From Sporomusaceae bacterium (GTDB lineage: Bacteria; Bacillota; Negativicutes; UBA1444): a stretch of DNA of 64,000 nt. How positions within the stretch are numbered: position 1 is the first letter of the stretch; each line of letters starts with the position of its first letter. Positions 58,489-64,000 of this stretch are shown here, piece after piece. Below the pieces are notes generated by a model. It worked only from the letters and a program-made list of their open reading frames with translations, searched no databases and was not told where the DNA came from. Made by a program: the position numbers and the translations under genes. The stretch is taken from positions 1 to 64,000 of the forward strand of contig JAHDPL010000011.1 in NCBI GenBank assembly GCA_018434355.1, given 5' to 3'.

Positions 58489-59250
58489 TTAGCGTCCCAG
58501 CCAGCCGCCATCGACGGCAATGACCTGACCCTGGACATATTCGGCTGCGTCGGAGGCCAGGAATACAGCCAAGCCTTTCATGTCTTCCGGCGTGCCCCAG
58601 CGACCGGCCGGGATGCGGGCCAAAATCGCGGGAGCACGTTCGGCGCTTTTTTGCAGGGCGTCAGTCATTTCGGTGGCCATGTAGCCGGGTGCGATCGCGT
58701 TGACATTGATGCCGAGCGGCGCCCACTCGTTAGCCAGCGCTTTGGTCAGTCCGGCGACGGCCGATTTGGCTGCGGCGTAGGACGGCACGATGATGCCGCC
58801 CTGGAAGGCGAGCAAGGAGGCGATGTTGATGATTTTGCCTTTCTTCTGCTTCAGCATTTCCTTGGCTGCAGCCTGGCAAAGGAAAAACAGCGATTTTTGG
58901 TTGATCTGGATGACATCGTCCCAATCCTGTTCGGAGAACTCGATCGCCGGGGCGCGGCGGATGATGCCGGCGCAGTTGACCAGGATATCAATCCGGCCAT
59001 ATTCGGCAACCGCAGCGTCGATGATTTTGGGAATGACCTTGGTGTCGATCAGGTCGGCTTGTACGCCGATACAGCGGCGGCCCAGCGCTTTGACCTTGTC
59101 GACGGTTTCCTGCAAACGGGCGCTGCTGGCCACGACCACCAGGTCGGCGCCGGCTTCGGCAAGGCCGAGGGCCATGCCTGCGCCGAGTCCGCGACTGGCG
59201 CCGGTGACGATGGCGACCCGACCGGTGAGGTTGAATTTTTCAAGAATCAT
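58489..59250 (-). CDS. kduD: 2-dehydro-3-deoxy-D-gluconate (2-deoxygluconate) dehydrogenase, SDR family
   Basis: The 253-residue short-chain dehydrogenase has the Rossmann motif 'VTGASRGLGAGMALGLAEAG', 'NCAGIIRRAPAIEF', catalytic Ser in 'NIASLLAFQGG' and Tyr-Lys in 'SYAAAKSAV'. 'GRIDILVNCAGIIRRAP' is characteristic of KduD, which reduces 2,5-diketo-3-deoxygluconate in unsaturated-uronate catabolism. Downstream of kduI with a 35-bp gap; same strand. Confidence 0.9.
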   Translation of the reverse strand: MILEKFNLTGRVAIVTGASRGLGAGMALGLAEAGADLVVVASSARLQETVDKVKALGRRCIGVQADLIDTKVIPKIIDAAVAEYGRIDILVNCAGIIRRAPAIEFSEQDWDDVIQINQKSLFFLCQAAAKEMLKQKKGKIINIASLLAFQGGIIVPSYAAAKSAVAGLTKALANEWAPLGINVNAIAPGYMATEMTDALQKSAERAPAILARIPAGRWGTPEDMKGLAVFLASDAAEYVQGQVIAVDGGWLGR

Positions 59251-59285
59251 CTATAAAAACCCCTTTCCTGATTTTTTGTGCGAGT

Positions 59286-60113
59286 CTATTTCAAAGCACT
59301 CATCGGAATGTGGTCCATATCGTCGAAAGTCTGGTTTTCGCCGGCCATCCCCCAAATGAAGGTGTAATTGACGGTGCCGACTCCCGAGTGGATCGACCAA
59401 CTGGGCGAAATGACCGCTTCTTCGTTGCGCAGCACAATGTGGCGGGTTTCCTGCGGCTGCCCCATCATATGAAACACGGCGGCATCAGTCGGCAGGTCGA
59501 AATAGAAATAGACTTCCATCCGTCGTTCGTGGGTATGGGTCGGCATGGTGTTCCACATGCTGCCGGGGGCCAGTTCGGTCATGCCCATGACCAGCTGACA
59601 GCTCTTGGCGCCTTGCGGGTGGATGTACTTGTAAATCTTCCGTTCGTTGCCCTGCAAGTTGGAGCCGAGCGCAACCGGCACGATGTCCGAACGCAAAATC
59701 TTCGTTGTTGGGTAGGCGTGATGAGCCGGCGTGCTGTTGAGGTAGAACCGGGCCGGATTGGCCGGGTCGACGCTGCTGAAACGGATTTCCTTCACGCCCA
59801 TTCCGACGTACAGGCCGTCGGTTTTATCGAGGATGTAGTCGGTCCCGTCCAAGCTGACGATGCCGCGTGGACCGACATTGATGATGCCGAGTTCACGCCG
59901 CTCCAGGAAGAAAGAGACCCCCATCTCCTTGCCTGCGACCAGATCGATCGGTTCCACCGGGACCGCGCCGCCGGCGATGATCCGGTCCACATGGCTATAG
60001 ACCAACTTGATCGAACCCGGAACCATGACTGCCGGAATCAGGAATTCTTGCCGCATCTTTTCCGTTGTATAGGTTTTGAAGTCTTCCGGGTGATGAGCAT
60101 AACGAATTTCCAT
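59286..60113 (-). CDS. kduI: 5-keto-4-deoxyuronate isomerase
   Basis: The 275-residue product has the full KduI pattern: 'MEIRYAHHPEDFKTYTTEKM', 'KEMGVSFFLERRELGIINVG', and the zinc motif 'MPTHTHERRMEVYFYFDLP' (H..H.....E), with the last ligand in 'SWSIHSGVGT'. It isomerises 4-deoxy-L-threo-5-hexosulose uronate, the product of pectate or glycosaminoglycan lyases, for the KduD step. No lyase or uronate transporter is in this window. Confidence 0.95.
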   Translation of the reverse strand: MEIRYAHHPEDFKTYTTEKMRQEFLIPAVMVPGSIKLVYSHVDRIIAGGAVPVEPIDLVAGKEMGVSFFLERRELGIINVGPRGIVSLDGTDYILDKTDGLYVGMGVKEIRFSSVDPANPARFYLNSTPAHHAYPTTKILRSDIVPVALGSNLQGNERKIYKYIHPQGAKSCQLVMGMTELAPGSMWNTMPTHTHERRMEVYFYFDLPTDAAVFHMMGQPQETRHIVLRNEEAVISPSWSIHSGVGTVNYTFIWGMAGENQTFDDMDHIPMSALK

Positions 60114-60151
60114 TAACGCACACCTCTTTATATATTTCTTGTCGATTGAAG

Positions 60152-60913
60152 CTAGGCGATGTGGACCTGGAGGCCGCGGTTGCGCAATGCCTGCTCGTCT
60201 TCCGCCGATATACGGGAGTCTGTGATGATCGTGCTGATCTTTTCCAGCGGACAGAACGGGGCAAAGGCAGAATGATGGAATTTGCTGTAGTCGGCCAGAC
60301 AGAGGACCTGCCGGGCTGAATCGATCATTGCCTTCTTCACCTCGGCTTCCTCGGAATTTAACACAGACAGGCCGGAATCAAGGTCTAACGCACTTGTTCC
60401 CAAAAAGACTTTTTTGACAAGATATTTTTCCAGCATTCGTTCCGTATCACGCCCGACCAGCGTGAAAGCTCCTTCGCGGCGCAGTCTGCCTCCCGCGACA
60501 AACAAATTGATGTTGGGTTTGTGCATCAGTTCCATGGCAATATTCAGATCGCTGACCACGACCAAAAGATTCTTGTCGCCGAGTAAGCGGGCCAACTCTA
60601 TCGTTGTCGTACCGCCATCGAGAATCAATGTATCCCCTTCTTCGATGTATTCCAGCGCGGCAAGGCCGATGCGCTGTTTTTCCGCCAGATGCTGCAATTT
60701 ACGTCGCTCGATCGGGAACATGCTGTTGGCAGTGTTTTTCAGAATCGCGCCGCCGTGCACCCGCTCAAGCAACCCCATGCTTTCCAACGTGTCCAGGTCT
60801 TTACGGATGGTTTTTGGGGTCACGGCGAATTTTTCGCTTAGTTGGGAAGCATCGACGCTGCCGGTTTCCGCTAACAAACGGGATATTGCTTCCAATCTTT
60901 TAATCGCCAACAA
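60152..60913 (-). CDS. DeoR-family transcriptional regulator
   Basis: The TTG start at 60913 has AAGGAGGGG upstream on the minus strand. The 253-residue product has the DeoR helix-turn-helix ('VDASQLSEKFAVTPKTIRKD', 'LDTLESMGLLERVHGGA') and the sugar-phosphate-isomerase-like sensor ('DTLILDGGTTTIELARLL'). It lies 38 bp upstream of kduI on the same strand, so it probably controls the kdu genes in response to a sugar-acid intermediate. Confidence 0.9.
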   Translation of the reverse strand: MLAIKRLEAISRLLAETGSVDASQLSEKFAVTPKTIRKDLDTLESMGLLERVHGGAILKNTANSMFPIERRKLQHLAEKQRIGLAALEYIEEGDTLILDGGTTTIELARLLGDKNLLVVVSDLNIAMELMHKPNINLFVAGGRLRREGAFTLVGRDTERMLEKYLVKKVFLGTSALDLDSGLSVLNSEEAEVKKAMIDSARQVLCLADYSKFHHSAFAPFCPLEKISTIITDSRISAEDEQALRNRGLQVHIA

Positions 60914-61033
60914 AACGAAACCCCTCCTTCCATTACTGCTACTATATCATTCAATACGAACATTTTCAAACAATTTAAGAAAAATCAAGAAAAACTGGTA
61001 GATTTTAGTGAAATCAATTGTTTAATCGAATCA

Positions 61034-61089
61034 TTGACAGGAAAGTTAATTCGAGCTATCATATATTATATAAATGATAAATTTTATCA
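61034..61089 (+). promoter_or_regulatory. Promoter with Fur-box-like palindrome
   Basis: TTGACA (61034-61039), 17 bp, TATCAT (61057-61062). TGATAAATTTTATCA (61075-61089) follows the start point and matches the 7-1-7 Fur box TGATAATnATTATCA at 12 of 14 defined positions, suggesting iron-dependent repression. Confidence 0.6.
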
Positions 61090-61115
61090 AATAAATCAAT
61101 TTGTAGAGGTGCGAT

Positions 61116-61271
61116 ATGGAAATGGTTTTGGTGAGTCTGATTGGAGCAGCCGCGGCAGGATATCTAGGATGGCGTGGATATAAATCGATGAATCGCTCCG
61201 GATCCTGCGCCAGCGGAGGCTGTGATGGCTGCTGCGGCTGTAGTGGGCCAACTGAGAAAAGGCAGCAATAA
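61116..61271 (+). CDS. Cys-rich membrane micropeptide (FeoB-associated-like)
   Basis: The 51-residue product has one membrane segment ('MVLVSLIGAAAAGYLGWRGY') followed by 'SGSCASGGCDGCCGCSG', a cluster of five cysteines as in the small Cys-rich proteins associated with FeoB iron transporters. No feoA or feoB is nearby. A Fur-like box precedes it and its stop codon lies inside a very long palindrome. AGAGGTG upstream. Confidence 0.7.
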   Translation: MEMVLVSLIGAAAAGYLGWRGYKSMNRSGSCASGGCDGCCGCSGPTEKRQQ

Positions 61272-61332
61272 TTCTGTTGCAAGAAAGAACCTGTGCAAGC
61301 CTGCGCAGGTTCTTTCTTGCAACAGAATTATT
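61267..61332. repeat. 66-nt near-perfect palindrome
   Basis: Perfect 27-bp arms (61267-61293 and 61306-61332), extended inward by T-G, G-C, C-G and A-T pairs to a 4-nt loop. The sequence is unlike ordinary terminators: long, symmetric and lacking a T-run on either side. It includes the stop codon of the Cys-rich gene. Confidence 0.9.
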
Positions 61333-61442
61333 GAGTTGTGAAAAAATATTGTCTCAGGCAGGAATTGCCGACATTGACGGCAAATAATCATGAGGGAAAT
61401 ACTGCGATTTCAGCAGTGCAATGGCAAGGAGGAATAATAACA

Positions 61443-62492
61443 ATGCCTTGGTTCTTGGCGTATAATGGTCAACAAATCGGTCCGCTGGACGATGCACAGG
61501 CAAAACAGCAGGTGCAAGCCAATCCGCATGGGCTGGCCTGGCGAGACGGATTTGCGCAATGGATGCCGATTCATCAGGTGCCGGAACTGTACCAACCTGT
61601 CCCCCAACCGGCGCCCCAACCCCCGCCCGCCTCACCGGCGCCTTATGGTTATGGCGCGCCGGCTCCGGCTGCGCAAATGAAGCCGACGGAAGTGGCGGAT
61701 GAAGTCGATTATAAAATTGTCGGCTCCGAAATGCAATTTGTCGAGATTGAACTGGATCCCGGCGAAAGCGCTGTAGCGGAAGCCGGAGCGATGATGTACA
61801 AAGCTCCTGTCATTGAAATGGACACTATGTTCGGCGACGGATCACGAGCAGTAGCCCAAGGCGGATTCATGGATAAATTGCTGGGGGCCGGCAAAAGGCT
61901 TATTACCGGCGAGAGCCTGTTTATCACGGTGTTTACGCATCGGGGACAAGGCAAAGCACATGTGGCGTTCGGCGCTCCTTATCCAGGCAATATCATCCCG
62001 GTGAAATTGACCGATGTCGGCGGGATGCTGATTTGCCAAAAGGACAGCTTCCTCTGCGCCGCGCGCGGCGTTTCGATAGGGATTTATTTCCAACGCAAAA
62101 TCATGACCGGCTTATTTGGCGGTGAAGGCTTCATTATGCAGAAGCTGGAAGGCAACGGCATGGTGTTTGTGCATGCCGGCGGCACGATTGTTGAAAGAGT
62201 GCTGCAACCGGGCGAAGTGTTGCACATTGACACGGGTTGCGTTGTCGCATTTGAGTCATCGGTTCAGTTCGATGTTCAACAGGCTGGCAATATAAAAACC
62301 GCACTATTTGGTGGCGAAGGGCTATTTTTCGCCGTATTGCAAGGGCCAGGGCGGATCTGGCTTCAATCGCTGCCGTTCTCAAGACTGGCCGGCCGCATGC
62401 TGCAAGCGGCGCCGCAGCGGGGCGGTTCGAAGGGCGAGGGCTCGATCATCCCAAGCTTTGGCGGATTTATCGGCGGAGACGACGAGAACTGA
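61443..62492 (+). CDS. GYF_2 - AIM24 family fusion protein
   Basis: ATG 61443 has AAGGAGG upstream. The first 55 of 349 residues ('PWFLAYNGQQIGPLDDAQAK', 'GFAQWMPIHQVPEL') form a GYF_2 domain. A Pro/Ala/Gln linker (about 57-80) leads to an AIM24/TIGR00266 domain ('SEMQFVEIELDPGESAVAEA', 'GAMMYKAPVIEMDTMFGDGS', 'FVHAGGTIVERVLQPGEVLH'). The C-terminus has Gly-rich 'SIIPSFGGFIGGDDEN'. AIM24-like bacterial proteins are beta-barrel proteins of unknown role; the GYF part probably binds proline-rich partners. Confidence 0.85.
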   Translation: MPWFLAYNGQQIGPLDDAQAKQQVQANPHGLAWRDGFAQWMPIHQVPELYQPVPQPAPQPPPASPAPYGYGAPAPAAQMKPTEVADEVDYKIVGSEMQFVEIELDPGESAVAEAGAMMYKAPVIEMDTMFGDGSRAVAQGGFMDKLLGAGKRLITGESLFITVFTHRGQGKAHVAFGAPYPGNIIPVKLTDVGGMLICQKDSFLCAARGVSIGIYFQRKIMTGLFGGEGFIMQKLEGNGMVFVHAGGTIVERVLQPGEVLHIDTGCVVAFESSVQFDVQQAGNIKTALFGGEGLFFAVLQGPGRIWLQSLPFSRLAGRMLQAAPQRGGSKGEGSIIPSFGGFIGGDDEN

Positions 62493-62500
62493 TTTTGCAG

Positions 62501-62542
62501 AAAAAGCGCCTGCCTCAAGGGATATTGAGGCAGGCGCTTTTT
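62501..62542. terminator. Bidirectional terminator
   Basis: An 18-bp perfect stem AAAAAGCGCCTGCCTCAA with TTGAGGCAGGCGCTTTTT, 6-nt loop, between converging genes. Confidence 0.9.
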
Positions 62543-62563
62543 AAGTTGCTTGTAAGAGAAGGG

Positions 62564-63715
62564 TTATTTTTTGATGCTGATGAATGCTGCTGCTCGTTCG
62601 TCGCCTAAAACCTCTTTGACAAAAACAGTTTGATTTTCCAGCTCGACAAGATCAAACAGATAGGATTCTTTGAACAGCGTATCGGCTGAATCGCCGAGTA
62701 TTTTAAGTTTTGGCCTGTGCGGCAAGTTGGAATCGGCAGATATCACGACCCCGACCAGGCCGTTAGTCAATTCGACCAGACTGCCGGGGGGGTACATCGG
62801 CAGGCGGGACAGCAAGGCCTTGGCCACATGGAGGTCAAACCGCGAACCAGCGCCGGCCATGATCGATTCGTAGGCCAGGTGCGATTTGCAACCATTGCTG
62901 CCGGCGAAGCTGACGCACATGTTTTCATAAGCATTTACGGCGGAAATGATGCGGGAGAACGGATGCAACGTGCTGTTGGTCAATTGGTGGGGATAACCGG
63001 AGCCGTCTGCGTGCTCGTGATGCTGTTGCGCAACTTGGGCGACAGAGCGTGGCAGCGATGCCGATTCCTGCAATATGGCAAACCCCCAGTTGGTATGTTC
63101 GCGATAAATTAGGTACTCTTCCGGCTTTAAGCTGTCACGCCGAGCCAAGAGGTCCTGGGGGATCATCAGCAGTCCGATATCGTGCAACAGCGCAGCCAAA
63201 GCAATTTCATGCAGTATTTCAGTTTTGTTGATGCCCATTGCCAGGGCTGTTGCGGTGGACAGCAGCGAGACATTGACGGAATGCGCCATGATATCGCGCG
63301 AGTTGCGGTTGATGTGCGCCATATGCACCACAGCCAGCGGATCTTGGGTGACTTCTTCCACGACCTTATGAACGGTTTGCTGCTCTTCTTCCGACATCGA
63401 GAACTGTTCGGCTTTCCTGATCGCGTTGAAGGCATGCTCGACCATCATCCGGGCCCGGTTGCGAGTCACTTCCTTTAATGCCTCGGACACTTCCGGCAGA
63501 TCGATGCGCGGATTGCGAACAAACACCGACAGGATTTCCCATTTTTGCAAGCGTGCAATCAATCGGTCCGTTAGGACGGTCCCGGCCGACAACATGATTG
63601 TGCCATCTTCGTCATACACATCCCTGGCCAGCACCATATCGGGCCGGACGAACTCCAGAGCGAGACGTTGCAGTGAAGGAGGGTTCTTTTCCTGGTTATC
63701 TGTGCAGTTCGTCAT
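62564..63715 (-). CDS. HD-GYP domain cyclic-di-GMP phosphodiesterase
   Basis: The 383-residue product has an N-terminal 'VRPDMVLARDVYDEDGTIML' domain common before HD-GYP, then the HD motif 'ALLHDIGLLMIP' (H178-D179) and GYP motif 'HHEHADGSGYP' (to P242). The 'GI' and 'EHTNWGF' metal ligands are also in place. It should hydrolyse c-di-GMP. A C-terminal DUF3391-like beta part ('GSLVELTNGLVGVVISAD') follows. Its start overlaps the end of the GGDEF gene by 20 bases, so the two are co-expressed. Confidence 0.9.
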   Translation of the reverse strand: MTNCTDNQEKNPPSLQRLALEFVRPDMVLARDVYDEDGTIMLSAGTVLTDRLIARLQKWEILSVFVRNPRIDLPEVSEALKEVTRNRARMMVEHAFNAIRKAEQFSMSEEEQQTVHKVVEEVTQDPLAVVHMAHINRNSRDIMAHSVNVSLLSTATALAMGINKTEILHEIALAALLHDIGLLMIPQDLLARRDSLKPEEYLIYREHTNWGFAILQESASLPRSVAQVAQQHHEHADGSGYPHQLTNSTLHPFSRIISAVNAYENMCVSFAGSNGCKSHLAYESIMAGAGSRFDLHVAKALLSRLPMYPPGSLVELTNGLVGVVISADSNLPHRPKLKILGDSADTLFKESYLFDLVELENQTVFVKEVLGDERAAAFISIKK

Positions 63716-64000
63716 TCAGCAACCCTTCCTCAAGATATTTTGTCACGATACGGCTGCGTAGTTTTGGGCCGTTGCGCGATTTGTCACGATACATATCGGC
63801 ATCGGCCTGTTTGAACAAGTCGCGCATAAGAAGTGAAGGCTCAGTGGCAACGGCGCAACCGATCGAAATGCCAAGCGGCAGATTTTCATGCATTTGATTG
63901 TGATGTTCGACTTTGGCCTGGATTCTTTGTTTGAGCTGATGGGCCGCAGCTAGATCAGTCTGTGGCAGCAGGACGGCGAATTCGTCGCCGCCGATTCGCG
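63696..64000 (-). CDS. GGDEF diguanylate cyclase (C-terminal part, runs off the window)
   Basis: The 101 codons visible encode the end of a GGDEF domain: 'RIGGDEFAVLLPQTDL', then 'LPLGISIGCAVAT' and 'LFKQADADMYRDKSRNG'. The catalytic GGDEF sequence is intact, so c-di-GMP synthesis is likely. The N-terminal sensor lies beyond base 64000. Upstream member of an operon with the HD-GYP gene: opposing activities encoded together. Confidence 0.9.
   Translation of the reverse strand, partial: RIGGDEFAVLLPQTDLAAAHQLKQRIQAKVEHHNQMHENLPLGISIGCAVATEPSLLMRDLFKQADADMYRDKSRNGPKLRSRIVTKYLEEGLLNDELHR

Noticed and set aside
58444-60116. Long plus-strand frames opposite kduD and kduI
   Set aside because: The minus-strand genes are clear family members; the opposite frames are shadows rich in odd composition.
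1-64000. CRISPR arrays or insertion sequences with terminal repeats
   Set aside because: No regularly spaced repeats and no transposase gene were found in the window.

Overview
The window looks like the chromosome of a Gram-negative-walled (diderm) Firmicute, most likely a Negativicute of the Sporomusa group. Strong AGGAGG-type ribosome binding sites, CCA-encoding tRNAs and low-GC-Firmicute-style phage genes sit beside outer-membrane-type functions: an RND efflux pump, an AsmA-like protein and a BamE-like secreted protein. This is inference from gene content; no rRNA or other marker is present.

Bases 1-22165 are mobile DNA. A 45-bp 3' half of a tRNA-Lys(UUU) gene occurs twice as a perfect direct repeat (4635-4679 and 22121-22165). 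Neither copy has a 5' half, so the intact tRNA should lie to the left of the window and at least two elements are stacked in one attachment site. The left element is AT-rich and only its right part is seen: a 5'-truncated HUH replication protein, a BamE-like secreted protein and a large membrane coiled-coil protein. The second element is complete, at about 17.5 kb. It carries a control region, a replication module (organizer, DnaB-like helicase, DnaI-like zinc domain), a tape measure protein, a small terminase subunit, a cassette of tiny genes and a tyrosine integrase. Its cargo is a BglII/BstYI-like restriction-modification pair, an unknown gene and an FRG-domain protein. No capsid, portal, large terminase, tail tube or lysis gene is present, so it reads as a phage satellite that supplies its own packaging-specificity and tail-length proteins to a helper phage. 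This is the most interesting part of the window.

Bases 22166-35440 are chromosomal: HU, a TetR-controlled RND pump (membrane fusion protein and AcrB-like transporter, no TolC), an AbrB-type permease, tRNA-Gly(CCC), a tandem universal stress protein, two cupins, a VanX-type D,D-dipeptidase, a CPA1 antiporter with an RCK_C tail, an ASCH-like protein and a PLD-like lipoprotein.

Bases 35440-42056 form a sigma-54 regulon. Inverted upstream sites, a near-consensus -24/-12 promoter and an 18-bp palindrome precede a KAS III-like enzyme, a CoA-transferase, a two-part sodium/solute symporter and a flavoprotein. The PAS-AAA+-Fis activator follows. Together they suggest regulated uptake and CoA activation of an unidentified organic acid.

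Bases 42057-64000 hold envelope genes (AsmA-like, LemA, DUF2207), a LysR regulator, tRNA-Thr(CGU), a glucosaminidase, a P-type ATPase and an apparent D-amino-acid utilization cluster (D-threonine aldolase-like enzyme, TPR protein, DUF3870, N-acyl-D-amino-acid deacylase, permease) with a possible leader attenuator. A YibE/F protein, a kduD-kduI-DeoR cluster, a Fur-box-like promoter driving a Cys-rich micropeptide that ends in a 66-nt near-perfect palindrome, a GYF-AIM24 fusion and an overlapping HD-GYP/GGDEF pair complete the window; the GGDEF gene runs off the right edge.
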